Shown here one piece after another: positions 15,245-23,340 of a DNA stretch of 64,000 nucleotides. Origin of the DNA: Amycolatopsis coloradensis. GTDB taxonomy: Bacteria > Actinomycetota > Actinomycetes > Mycobacteriales > Pseudonocardiaceae. The stretch covers positions 105,638 through 169,637 of the forward strand of contig NZ_MQUQ01000019.1 of assembly GCF_001953865.1 (NCBI RefSeq), written 5' to 3'. Under the pieces are notes generated by a model, which was given only the letters and a program-made list of their open reading frames with translations, was not told the origin of the DNA and made no database searches. How positions within the stretch are numbered: position 1 is the first letter of the stretch; each line of letters opens with the position of its first letter. The translations under genes were made by a program, and so were the position numbers.

Positions 15245-16495
15245 CTAGCCGAGCGGTTCGTCGGCCTCGAAGACGAAGGTCCGGTTGCGGCCGGCCCCCT
15301 TGGCCGCACGCAACGCCTGATCCGCCGCACCGACGAGCCTGTCGAGTGTCTCTCCGCCGGCGGGATGTGACGAGACCCCGATCGACACGGTCGCCCCGGC
15401 GAACGTCCCACCGAGTGAGACGAACGTCGACGAAATCCGCAACCGGATGCGTTCGGCGATCGCGTGCGCGTCGAACCGGCTCGTACCGGGCAGCAGGACG
15501 ACGAACTCCTCGCCGCCGAACCGGCCGACCAGGTCCGCCGCGCGGACCTCCGCGCGCAGAGTGTCCGCGACAGCGCGGAGAACGTCGTCTCCGACGTGCC
15601 TGCCGTGCCGGTCGTTGAGCCGGGCGAAATGGTCGAGATCGAGCATCAGCAGCGAAAGATCGGCGCCACGCCCGCGAAGCAGGTCGAATTGGGTGCGGGC
15701 ACCGTCCAACCAGGACGAAGCGGTCAGCAGACCGGTGCCGGAGTCCGTGCCCGCGTGGCCGCGCAGGGCGCGCATCGTCCCCGCCCGGTGCAGCACCACC
15801 AGCGCACCGGCGAGTACCACGGTGACGAGCGGCCAGTCCACCGCCGACCACGCGAGCAACAGGCCGAACGCGACCATCGCCGCGTCGAAGGCGAATCCCG
15901 ACGGCTCCGCCCCGAATTCGGCGGCGGGGGCGGCCAAGGCGGCGTCGACGGACAGGAATACCAGGCCGGTCGCGAAAACCAGCGCGAAACTTTCGAAATC
16001 CCTTGTCGCGTCGGCGAACGGGGGCGCGTGCAGCAACAGCGGAATGAGCGAAGCACCGAGTGCTGACAACATGGTGGCGGAGGCCGCGAACACCTGGCGA
16101 TGCGGGATTCCGCGCCGGATCCGGAACCAGCGGTACCCCGCCGAAGCGACGACGAGCACGGCGGCCAGCGCGGGTGGCAACAGCAGCGCGCCCGCGAAGA
16201 TCCAGGCCGCGTCCAGTCCGGCGCCGAGCCGGGTGTCGGCGCGGGACCGCTCGACGGGCCGCGAAAGCTCCGAACTGACGACCATTCCCGCCAGCAGGGC
16301 GGAAAACGGGAGCAGCGACGACGACGCGGGCGGCCGTAACACGAAGAGGTAGGTGGTGGCGGCCAAGGCGGCCGCGTCGACGAGGAGCAGGTACCCGATC
16401 AGGCCCCGCCTGGGTAGTTCCCACAGGCTCCAGGCCCCCAGTATCCGCCGCGGCGAGCCGAGCCGGTCTCTTCGGCCGCGGCTTCCGGTCGCCAT
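15245..16495 (-). CDS. Membrane-bound diguanylate cyclase (GGDEF)
   Basis: A 416-aa protein. The N-terminal half has about six to seven hydrophobic segments forming a membrane sensor region without a recognisable extracellular domain. The C-terminal third is a GGDEF domain with the intact active site RFGGEEFVVLLPG, preceded by metal-binding LLMLDLDHFARLNDRHG. It should condense two GTP into c-di-GMP at the membrane. The ATG at 16495 is preceded by GGGGGA; an ATG at 16513 lacks a site. I saw no RxxD inhibitory site at the usual position. It is the only one of the three c-di-GMP-related proteins here with a canonical GGEEF. Confidence 0.88.
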   Translation of the reverse strand: MATGSRGRRDRLGSPRRILGAWSLWELPRRGLIGYLLLVDAAALAATTYLFVLRPPASSSLLPFSALLAGMVVSSELSRPVERSRADTRLGAGLDAAWIFAGALLLPPALAAVLVVASAGYRWFRIRRGIPHRQVFAASATMLSALGASLIPLLLHAPPFADATRDFESFALVFATGLVFLSVDAALAAPAAEFGAEPSGFAFDAAMVAFGLLLAWSAVDWPLVTVVLAGALVVLHRAGTMRALRGHAGTDSGTGLLTASSWLDGARTQFDLLRGRGADLSLLMLDLDHFARLNDRHGRHVGDDVLRAVADTLRAEVRAADLVGRFGGEEFVVLLPGTSRFDAHAIAERIRLRISSTFVSLGGTFAGATVSIGVSSHPAGGETLDRLVGAADQALRAAKGAGRNRTFVFEADEPLG

Positions 16496-16737
16496 CAGGG
16501 AGTCCCCCACCATTTCGGCAAACTAGCCGGAAACCGCGGAGCTGTCGATCCGCTTTCCGGGTAGTGACCCCCTACTAAGGTCGGTCGTTTCGGCCGGTAA
16601 ATCCGGTGAATTCTTGACAGCCTTCAATGGTCTAGTCCACCGTGAGTCGAGTGCACCCTCCCGGTTGATACGCCGCGTCAAGACGGAGGTGCTCCACACC
16701 TGCGCGCCGCGATGCGCGCGTACCAGTTGGAGGACCT

Positions 16738-17688
16738 ATGAAATCCTTACGACGCTGGGCAACACTGGCCACCACCGTCGGCGCCGCTCTCGCCACGGCC
16801 GCCGGCCTCGCCCCCGTCGCCTCGGCAGCCCCGGACACGGTGCTCGCCTCGCCTTACCTGTACCAGTGGTCGGGACAGACGGACCCGATCGCCGCGATGA
16901 ACGCCACCGGGGTCAAGGCTTTCACCCTCGCGTTCATCCTCTCCGACGGCGGCTGCAACCCGAAATGGGACGGCAACCGTTCCCTCACCGGCTCCGACGC
17001 CACGATGATCGCCAACATCCGGGCCAAGGGCGGCGACGTCATCCCTTCGTTCGGCGGCTGGTCCGGTACGAAGCTCGGCCCGAAATGCGGCACCCCCGCG
17101 GCACTCGCCGGCGCGTACCAGAAGGTCATCGACGCCTACAAACTCAAGGCGATCGACCTCGACATCGAGAACACCGACGAATTCGAGAACCACACCGTCC
17201 AGGACCGGATCCTGAACGCCGTCAAGCTCACGAAGCAGAAGAATCCCGGTCTGCGCGTGGTCATCACCATCCCGACCGATGTCGGCGGCCCCAACTCGCA
17301 CGGAAAGCGGCTGATCAACCAGTCGAAGGCACTCGGCGCGGGCGTCGACGCTTGGTCGGTCATGCCGTTCAATTTCTCCAGCGGTGGTGACATGGCAGGC
17401 AAGACCCGCAGTGCCGTCGACGGGCTGAAGAACGTCGTGAAATCCACCTTCGGCCTGAGCGACGACGCGGCCTACCGGCGCAGTGGGCTTTCGTCGATGA
17501 ACGGGAAGACCGACGTGGCCGGCGAGACGGTCAGCGTCGCCGATTTCCGCGCGATCCGCGACTACGCGGCGAGCAAACATCTCGCCCGGTTGTCGTTCTG
17601 GGCGGTGAACCGCGATTGCAACAACTGCGCGGGAATCGCACAGGGCAAGTACGACTACACGAAGATCGTGGCGGGTTACACCGGCTGA
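16738..17688 (+). CDS. Secreted GH18 chitinase-like glycoside hydrolase
   Basis: A 316-aa secreted protein. The signal peptide covers about residues 1-30 (MKSLRRW, hydrophobic core, ending VASAAP). The remainder is a GH18 TIM barrel: beta-3 strand IPSFGGWSG, and the catalytic DxxDxDxE motif as AIDLDIENTDEFEN with Glu as acid. The tryptophan near the end in RLSFWAVNRDC is the usual substrate-stacking residue. It lacks a chitin-binding module. The probable role is extracellular chitin or peptidoglycan-like glycan hydrolysis. TTGGAGGACCT precedes the ATG. A strong hairpin follows, so it is transcribed alone. Confidence 0.88.
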   Translation: MKSLRRWATLATTVGAALATAAGLAPVASAAPDTVLASPYLYQWSGQTDPIAAMNATGVKAFTLAFILSDGGCNPKWDGNRSLTGSDATMIANIRAKGGDVIPSFGGWSGTKLGPKCGTPAALAGAYQKVIDAYKLKAIDLDIENTDEFENHTVQDRILNAVKLTKQKNPGLRVVITIPTDVGGPNSHGKRLINQSKALGAGVDAWSVMPFNFSSGGDMAGKTRSAVDGLKNVVKSTFGLSDDAAYRRSGLSSMNGKTDVAGETVSVADFRAIRDYAASKHLARLSFWAVNRDCNNCAGIAQGKYDYTKIVAGYTG

Positions 17689-17714
17689 CTTCCGTTCCCC
17701 ACCGGCGTCAGCCC

Positions 17715-17760
17715 GTGAAGGCCTCCTTGCCTGCCTCAAAGCAGAAAAGGAGGCCTTCAC
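17715..17760 (+). terminator. Hairpin terminator after chitinase gene
   Basis: A perfect 14-bp stem (GTGAAGGCCTCCTT at 17715-17728 with its complement at 17747-17760) encloses an 18-base loop, 26 bases after the stop. The arm resembles family A palindromes (GAAGGCC) but lacks their loop. Confidence 0.75.
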
Positions 17761-17805
17761 CGTACTACCGCTCAGCGGTCTCGTAGGCATGGCCCGTCGG
17801 GAGGC

Positions 17806-17860
17806 TGTCGCGAAAGCCACTTTCGGGACATCGGGTGTCCCGAAAGTGGCTTTCGCGACA
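17806..17860. repeat. Palindromic repeat family B, copy 1
   Basis: Two perfect 25-base arms (17806-17830 and 17836-17860, beginning TGTCGCGAAAGCCACTTTCG) flank the 5-base loop TCGGG. Another copy lies at 56176-56230 and a half-copy at 14361. Confidence 0.9.
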
Positions 17861-17869
17861 CCTCCGCAC

Positions 17870-18190
17870 CGGTCCGGGGCGATGGAAAGGATCGGCGGCG
17901 ACGGTGACGTGCTCGATCATCGCGGCGTCCTCCCACAGTTCCGCCTTGGGGAAACCGTGGGTTCCGGTGAATTCGGCGACGAAGTCGTCGTGATTCTTCT
18001 TGTACGTCGAATGCGTCGCGCCGATCGGCGATGCCGGGACAGCTCGGCCACCAGCCCGGCTGTTCTCCGAACCGTGCCGACAGCGGTGACCGCCACGATG
18101 CGCTGGGCCACGGCGACGATCTCTTCGGCGGCGACCCGCCGGTGGTCGGCGTTGCTCCCGGAGAACGGCTGGCTTCTTGTTCGACGGTGA
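17870..18190 (-). pseudogene. Decayed coding remnant, unrecognised
   Basis: On the minus strand, 17881-18010 reads as protein-like sequence (TYKKNHDDFVAEFTG, then AELWEDAAMIEHVTVAADP), but the frame has no start or proper upstream continuation. Just before it, in another frame, 18050-18165 reads SNADHRRVAAEEIVAVAQRI and a further helical-looking stretch. These could be two parts of one gene broken by frameshift and deletion. I do not recognise the family. The palindrome at 17806-17860 abuts its 3' end. Codon usage supports former coding; everything else is inference. Confidence 0.35.
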
Positions 18191-18217
18191 GCGATACCGC
18201 CGATCACCCGGGCGGCG

Positions 18218-18733
18218 CTACCCGCCCCAGTGCGGCAGGCGACCGCCACCTCGATACCAGTCGTGGTACCACTCGTGGTCGTGGTGACCGGCGCGCGGAT
18301 CCTGCCGTTCCGGGGTGGTGACCGGCGGCGGCGTGGGTGACGGCCTCTCCGAGCCGTGCATCGCCGCGGTCAGCGGGGGCGGGGGCGCGACACTGCCCCC
18401 CGGCGGCCCCGACGGGACGGGGGAAGGCACCGCGTCGTCCGGGACCTCGACCGCTTGCGGGGCAATCATCAGCGACGGTGGCGGGAGCGGCGTTCCCGGG
18501 ATGAGGTCGGCCGAGTCGGCCGGGGTGAGCAGCACGGCGAGCAGGCCGCCGACGACGAGACCGCCCGCCGAAAGCGCGGAGATCCGCCGGACCCTCCCGA
18601 TGCCGGGAGTGGTGGTGCTCGGCGCCCGGTGCCTCGGCCCGCGCGGTCCCCGGCGACGGGGTGCCGCACCCGCCTCCCGCATCAGTGCGCTCAGGGCGTC
18701 CCCACCGCCGTGGCGGCGAGCCGTGCGTGCCAT
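18218..18733 (-). CDS. Single-pass membrane protein with Pro-rich extracellular part
   Basis: A 171-aa protein of unknown function. The N-terminal cytoplasmic part is basic (GGDALSALMREAGAAPRRRG, then many Arg/Pro). One membrane helix follows (ISALSAGGLVVGGLLAVLLT, about residues 52-71). The rest is proline-rich, low-complexity and probably outside the cell, ending in a His/Trp/Tyr-rich segment (HHDHEWYHDWYRGGGRLPHW) that could bind metal. The ATG at 18733 is preceded by GGGAGG at 5 bases. There is no obvious operon partner. Confidence 0.65.
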   Translation of the reverse strand: MARTARRHGGGDALSALMREAGAAPRRRGPRGPRHRAPSTTTPGIGRVRRISALSAGGLVVGGLLAVLLTPADSADLIPGTPLPPPSLMIAPQAVEVPDDAVPSPVPSGPPGGSVAPPPPLTAAMHGSERPSPTPPPVTTPERQDPRAGHHDHEWYHDWYRGGGRLPHWGG

Positions 18734-18855
18734 CGGCACCTCCCAACCCGGTCCGTCGCGCAGCGCGACGGCCTCGTCCAGGGGTGGATCCTAGGAACGC
18801 GGGAGGCGGTTGTAAACGGATCTCGTCCACACCGGACAGTCGGTGCGGTGAAGGG

Positions 18856-19125
18856 TCAGGCAGCCGCGGTGACCGCGATCGCGGCCTCGCCTGCCTCGGT
18901 CAGCTCAGCGGGCACGCGGCCGGTGACGGCGGAGAGGCCGGTGGACTCGGCGGGGCGGATGTAACCACCGTGGGCGAGGGCGTGCGCGGTCATCTGGTCA
19001 CAACAGGCGAACCCATCGATGAAGAGGTCCGGCTCGCAGCTGCACGACATCTGGGCGCGGCGGGCCGCGACCGCTCGCAGCATCGCCATGGCTCGATGGG
19101 ACAACTCGACCTCTGAACCGGACAC
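18856..19125 (-). CDS. Small Cys-containing hypothetical protein
   Basis: An 89-aa protein of unknown function. The N-terminal part is helical (LSHRAMAMLRAVAARRAQMS), followed by CSCEPDLFIDGFACCDQMTA with four cysteines in the spacing CxC-x11-CC, then AHALAHGGYIRP and an Ala-rich end. The cysteines could form a metal site or disulphides. There is no signal peptide. The C-terminal region resembles a winged-helix wing (YIRPAES, VPAELTEAGEAAI), so a small DNA-binding protein is conceivable. The GTG at 19125 has GAGAGG 8 bases upstream. Confidence 0.6.
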   Translation of the reverse strand: MSGSEVELSHRAMAMLRAVAARRAQMSCSCEPDLFIDGFACCDQMTAHALAHGGYIRPAESTGLSAVTGRVPAELTEAGEAAIAVTAAA

Positions 19126-19231
19126 CGGACTGACCTCTCTCGATCAGCTACCTGAATCGGCAGCACTTACACCGTGTTATCGGTCGCTGCTCCATCAGTG
19201 TTAACAAGATCTCAGACGTTCCCGGGAATCT

Positions 19232-19852
19232 CTACGTTCCGTTCGATCTTCTTGCTTTTGCCACTGCCAGCGTGGGCTCCAGGACCCTGGCCCACTGCGC
19301 GACGATCTGCTTGCGGCGCTTCGTGTCATCGGTCAGCAGATTCGCCAGTCCCAGGCCGCGGGCAAGATCGAGAGTGGCCTGGACCAGCTCACGAACGCCC
19401 TGGTGGGACTCGTCGACACCGAAGAGTTCGACCGTCACCCGATGTGCTTCCCTGCCCACTCGCGCTTCCAGCGGCACCAGGGTCGCGCGCAGCCCTTCAT
19501 CGGTCGAGGCGGCGACCCACAGGTGGAGCGCGGCCCGGAACATCGGCCCGCTGTAGAGGTTGAGCACCATGTCGACGGCCCGCTCGATCCGCGACCGCCC
19601 CGACGGCAGTTCCGCCGCGCGGGCGCGCAGTTCCACGATCTGGATCTCGCCGACGTGCTCGACCGCGGCCGCGACCAGGTCCTCCCTGGTCGGGAAGTGG
19701 TGCTGCGCGGCACCACGCGAGACCCCGGCGCGTTCGGCGATGATCGCGACCGTGGTCCCGTTCCAGCCCAGCTCGCCGATCGTCTCGACGGCGGCCTCGA
19801 CCAGCCGCCGCCGGGTCGTGCGGCTGCGCTCCTGCTGCGGTTCGCGGATCAT
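19232..19852 (-). CDS. TetR/AcrR-family regulator of the AtuA/carboxylase operon
   Basis: A 206-aa TetR-family protein with HTH landmarks SRTTRRRLVEAAVETIGELG and AERAGVSRGAAQHHFPTRED. The AAQHHF variant is common in one actinobacterial subgroup. Its ATG overlaps the stop of the truncated SDR by 4 bases, making it the last gene of an eight-gene operon beginning at 28566. That position suggests it regulates this operon; the imperfect palindrome 50 bases before the first gene (28613-28630) is the candidate target. The inducer would probably be a branched acyl-CoA (inference). Confidence 0.87.
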   Translation of the reverse strand: MIREPQQERSRTTRRRLVEAAVETIGELGWNGTTVAIIAERAGVSRGAAQHHFPTREDLVAAAVEHVGEIQIVELRARAAELPSGRSRIERAVDMVLNLYSGPMFRAALHLWVAASTDEGLRATLVPLEARVGREAHRVTVELFGVDESHQGVRELVQATLDLARGLGLANLLTDDTKRRKQIVAQWARVLEPTLAVAKARRSNGT

Positions 19853-20202
19853 CGCCGGTCTTCGACCCAGAAATCGAGCTGCGGGTCTTCCTCGGACCCG
19901 CCGACACGGTACTTCGAGAAGTCGGTGTCGATCCCGCCGAACTGCTCGACCGTCCGCGCGATCGCGGCCTCGACCGACGTGTCGTCCCGGACGTCGCCGA
20001 CGATCGGCAGCGCCTGCCCACCGGCGTCCTCGATCGCCTTGGCCGCGGTGTAGACGGTGCCCGGCAGTTTCGGATGCGACTCGGCGGTCTTGGCCAGCAG
20101 CGCGATGTTCGCCCCGTCGCGGGCGGCGCGGACCGCGATGGCCTCGCCGATGCCGCGGCTGCCGCCGGAGATGATGATCGTCTTGCCGTGGAGCGTGCTC
20201 AT
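19849..20202 (-). CDS. Internally deleted SDR (HSDL2-like), probably non-functional
   Basis: Only 117 aa, against roughly 270-280 in the family. Residues 1-92 are a normal SDR N-terminus (MSTLHGKTIIISGGSRGIGE, through VEQFGGID). The sequence then jumps directly to what is normally the extreme C-terminus (TDFSKYRVGGSEEDPQLDFW). The NNAG motif, catalytic Ser, Tyr and Lys and the dimer helices are missing. The frame is intact, so about 160-165 codons seem to have been removed in frame near 19925. The remaining Rossmann half cannot catalyse SDR chemistry by itself. It sits between an acyl-CoA dehydrogenase (10-base gap) and TetR (4-base overlap). Selection for in-frame deletion to keep TetR coupled is possible. 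Confidence 0.8.
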   Translation of the reverse strand: MSTLHGKTIIISGGSRGIGEAIAVRAARDGANIALLAKTAESHPKLPGTVYTAAKAIEDAGGQALPIVGDVRDDTSVEAAIARTVEQFGGIDTDFSKYRVGGSEEDPQLDFWVEDRR

Positions 20203-20212
20203 CGCTCGCCTC

Positions 20213-21382
20213 TCAGTAGGACCGGGGCAGCCCGAGGCTGTGCTGGCCGACGAAGTTGAGCACCATCTCGCGGCTCACCGGAGCGATACGGCCCAGCCGG
20301 ACGGCCGTGACCAGCGTGCCCAGCCCGTATTCGCTGGCGAGCCCGTTGCCGCCGTGGGTCTGCACGGCCTGGTCGACCGCGCGGATGGCGACCTCGGCGG
20401 CCGCGTACTTCGCCATGTTCGCCGACTCGCCCGCGCCGAAGTCGTCGCCGGAGTCGTAGAGCGAAGCCGCCTTCTGCGTCATCAGCTTGGCCAGTTCCAG
20501 CTCGATCTTGATCTCGGCCAGCGGATGCGCGAGCCCCTGGTGGCTGCCGATCGGCGCGCCGCCCCACACCTTGCGCTCGTTGGCGTAGGCGACGGCCTTG
20601 GCCAGCGCGTACCGCGCGATGCCGAGCGAGAACGACGCGCCCATGATGCGTTCGGGGTTGAGCCCGGCGAACAGTTGCGCGATCGCCGCGTCCTCCTCGC
20701 CGACCAGCGCGTCGGCGGGCAGGTGGACGTCGTCGAGGAACAGGCCGAACTGCTTCTCCGGCGAGATCAGGTCCATCTCGATCTGCTTGTACTCGAAGCC
20801 GGGCGCGTCGGTCGGGACGATGAACAGCGCGGGCTTGAGCTTGCCGGTCTTCGAGTCCTCGGTGCGGCCGACGACCAGGACGGCGTCCGCCTCGTCGACG
20901 CCGGAGATGTAGACCTTCCGTCCACTGAGGACCCAATCACCGCCGTCGCGTTGGGCGGTGGTGGTGATCTTGTGCGAGTTCGACCCGGCGTCGGGTTCGG
21001 TGATCGCGAAGACCATCCGCCTGCTGCCGTCGGCGATACCCGGCAACCAGCGCTTCTTCTGCTCGTCGGTGCCGAAGCGCGAGATGACCGTGCCGCAGAT
21101 CGCCGGCGAGACGACCATGAGCAGCAGCGGGCTGCCGGCCGCGGCGAGTTCTTCCAGCACCGCGGCGAGATCCGCGATACCCGCTCCCCCGCCGCCGTAC
21201 TCCTCGGGCAGGTTCACGCCGAGGTAGCCGAGCCGTCCGGCCTCGGCCCACAGTTCCTCGGTCTTGAGTCCGGCGCGGGCCTGCCTGGCGTAGTACTCGT
21301 GCCCGTACTTCTTGCCGAGTTCGGCGACAGCCGCCCGCAGCGCGACGCGCTCCTCGGGTTCGGTGAAGTTCATCGCGTTCAT
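20213..21382 (-). CDS. Acyl-CoA dehydrogenase
   Basis: A 389-aa acyl-CoA dehydrogenase with FAITEPDAGSNSHKITTTAQ, KVYISGVDEADA and the C-terminal QTHGGNGLASEYGLGTLVTA segment. It lacks an obvious catalytic Glu at the C-terminal canonical site, as in several family branches. The ATG at 21382 overlaps the biotin carboxylase stop by 4 bases; a second in-frame ATG lies at 21373. GGAGAG precedes it. It is one of two dehydrogenases flanking the carboxylase genes, probably acting on saturated branched or isoprenoid acyl-CoA before or after carboxylation. Confidence 0.87.
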   Translation of the reverse strand: MNAMNFTEPEERVALRAAVAELGKKYGHEYYARQARAGLKTEELWAEAGRLGYLGVNLPEEYGGGGAGIADLAAVLEELAAAGSPLLLMVVSPAICGTVISRFGTDEQKKRWLPGIADGSRRMVFAITEPDAGSNSHKITTTAQRDGGDWVLSGRKVYISGVDEADAVLVVGRTEDSKTGKLKPALFIVPTDAPGFEYKQIEMDLISPEKQFGLFLDDVHLPADALVGEEDAAIAQLFAGLNPERIMGASFSLGIARYALAKAVAYANERKVWGGAPIGSHQGLAHPLAEIKIELELAKLMTQKAASLYDSGDDFGAGESANMAKYAAAEVAIRAVDQAVQTHGGNGLASEYGLGTLVTAVRLGRIAPVSREMVLNFVGQHSLGLPRSY

Positions 21383-23331
21383 TCGTTCTCTCCTACCACC
21401 GCGAGGATCGTGCCCACTTCGACCTGTTGTCCGACGACCACCGGGAGTTCGGTCACGACGCCGTCGGCGGGCGCCGCGATCCGGTGTTCCATCTTCATCG
21501 CTTCCAGCCACAGCAACGGATCACCGGTCTTGACGGTGTCACCGGCCTCGACCGCGAGCCGGACGACGGTGCCCGGCATCGGCGCCACGAGCGAACCGGC
21601 GGCGAGCGCGGCGTCCGGATCGGTGTACCTCGGCACCACGCTCAGTTCGACGGCGCCATCGGGCGAATCGACGTACACCGCGTCGCCGTACCGGGCGACA
21701 GCGAACGTCCGCCGCACCCCGGCGGCCTCCAGGACGACACGGTCGCTCGCGGCGGAAACCAGTTCCACGCCGTCGAATCCGTCGGCGCGCAGACCGTCGC
21801 GGGTGAGCGTGTAGACGACCTCGATCTCGTCTTCGCGTGCGAGGAAACGTTTGCGCTGCCCCTGGGAGTGGACGTTGCGCCATCCGCTGGGCAGCCGTCC
21901 CTGCACCTGGGCGCCCGCACGGTTCCCCGCCGCGCCCGCCAAAGCCGCGGCGAGCGCGGAAATCCGCACGGTGTCCACAGTGGCCAGTGGGCGCGCCAAG
22001 GTATCGAGCCCGTGCCGGTCGAAGAACGCCGTGTCGGTCTCACCGGCGAGGAAGGCCTCGTGCCGCAGGACGTTCACCAGGAGGTCGCGGTTGGTCACCA
22101 CGCCGTGGATCTCCGCACCGGCCAGCGCGCCGGCCAGCGCCCGTGCCGCGCTCCGGCGATCGGGGGCGAAGGCGATCACCTTGGCGAGCATCGGGTCGTA
22201 GTGCACGCCGACGGCCTGGCCGCTGACGAAGCCGGAGTCGAGCCGGACACCCGGGCCCACCTCGAATTCCCGCTGCGCGGCGGGGACCTCGAACCGGTGC
22301 AGGGTTCCGCTCTGCGGCTGCCAGCCCGCGGCCGGGTCTTCGGCGTAGAGCCGGACCTCGATCGCGTGCCCCCGCGTCTCCGGCTCTTCGATCGGGAGGT
22401 GCTCGCCTTCCGCGACCCGCAGTTGCCAGGAGACGAGGTCGAGGCCGGTCGTGGCCTCGGTGACCGGATGCTCGACCTGGAGCCGGGTGTTCATCTCCAG
22501 GAAGTAGAACCGCCCGTCCGGACCGGCGAGGAACTCGACCGTCCCGGCACCGACATAGTCGATCGCCTGCGCGGCCTTGCGCGCGGCGTCGAACAGGGCT
22601 TCCCGCATGGCGTCGTCGACGAACGGCGACGGGGCCTCTTCGACGACCTTCTGGTGACGGCGCTGGATCGAGCATTCCCGCTCCCCCACCGCCCACACCG
22701 TGCCGTGGGTGTCGGCGAGCACCTGGACCTCGATGTGGCGCCCGGTCTCCAGATACCGCTCGCAGAACACCGTCGCGTCACCGAAGGCCGAGGCGGCCTC
22801 CGCACTCGCTCCCTCGACCGCTTCGGCGAGTTCGCCGAGCGAGCGCACGACGCGCATCCCGCGCCCGCCACCCCCGGCGGATGCCTTGACCAGCAACGGA
22901 AGATCGTCCTCGGTGACCTCGGCCGGGTCCAATTCGGACAGGACCGGGACACCGGCGTCGGCCATCATCCGCTTGGACTGGACCTTGGAGCCCATGCTCT
23001 CGATGGCCTCCGGCGGCGGGCCGACCCAGGTGAGCCCGGCGTCGAGCACGGCACGGGCGAACCCGGCGTTCTCGGACAGGAAACCGTAACCGGGGTGGAT
23101 CGCGTCGGCGCCGGTCTCGGCGGCCGCCTTGATCAGCAGTTCGGCCCGCAGGTAGGTGTCGGACGGCGCGTTGCCCGGCAGCCGGACGGCGACGTCCGCC
23201 TCGGCCGTGTGCGGTGCGTCGGCGTCCGCGTCGGAGAACACCGCGACCGTGCCGATCCCGGTGTCGCGGCAGGTGCGGAACACGCGGCGGGCGATTTCAC
23301 CACGGTTGGCGACCAGAAGTTTCTCGATCAC
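21379..23331 (-). CDS. Biotin carboxylase/BCCP alpha subunit of an acyl-CoA carboxylase
   Basis: A 650-aa alpha subunit. The N-terminal biotin carboxylase domain has LLVANRGEIARRVFRTCRD, the ATP-grasp region MGSKVQSKRMMADAGVPV, KASAGGGGRGMRVV and EMNTRLQVEHPVTEATTGLD. The C-terminal biotinyl domain carries the target Lys613 in LEAMKMEHR. It carboxylates biotin using ATP and bicarbonate and passes the carboxyl group to the beta subunit encoded 9 bases upstream. Such alpha/beta pairs in AtuA-type operons resemble methylcrotonyl- or geranyl-CoA carboxylase, and a substrate of that kind is inferred from context. Confidence 0.93.
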   Translation of the reverse strand: MIEKLLVANRGEIARRVFRTCRDTGIGTVAVFSDADADAPHTAEADVAVRLPGNAPSDTYLRAELLIKAAAETGADAIHPGYGFLSENAGFARAVLDAGLTWVGPPPEAIESMGSKVQSKRMMADAGVPVLSELDPAEVTEDDLPLLVKASAGGGGRGMRVVRSLGELAEAVEGASAEAASAFGDATVFCERYLETGRHIEVQVLADTHGTVWAVGERECSIQRRHQKVVEEAPSPFVDDAMREALFDAARKAAQAIDYVGAGTVEFLAGPDGRFYFLEMNTRLQVEHPVTEATTGLDLVSWQLRVAEGEHLPIEEPETRGHAIEVRLYAEDPAAGWQPQSGTLHRFEVPAAQREFEVGPGVRLDSGFVSGQAVGVHYDPMLAKVIAFAPDRRSAARALAGALAGAEIHGVVTNRDLLVNVLRHEAFLAGETDTAFFDRHGLDTLARPLATVDTVRISALAAALAGAAGNRAGAQVQGRLPSGWRNVHSQGQRKRFLAREDEIEVVYTLTRDGLRADGFDGVELVSAASDRVVLEAAGVRRTFAVARYGDAVYVDSPDGAVELSVVPRYTDPDAALAAGSLVAPMPGTVVRLAVEAGDTVKTGDPLLWLEAMKMEHRIAAPADGVVTELPVVVGQQVEVGTILAVVGENE

Positions 23332-23340
23332 GTTCGGCCC

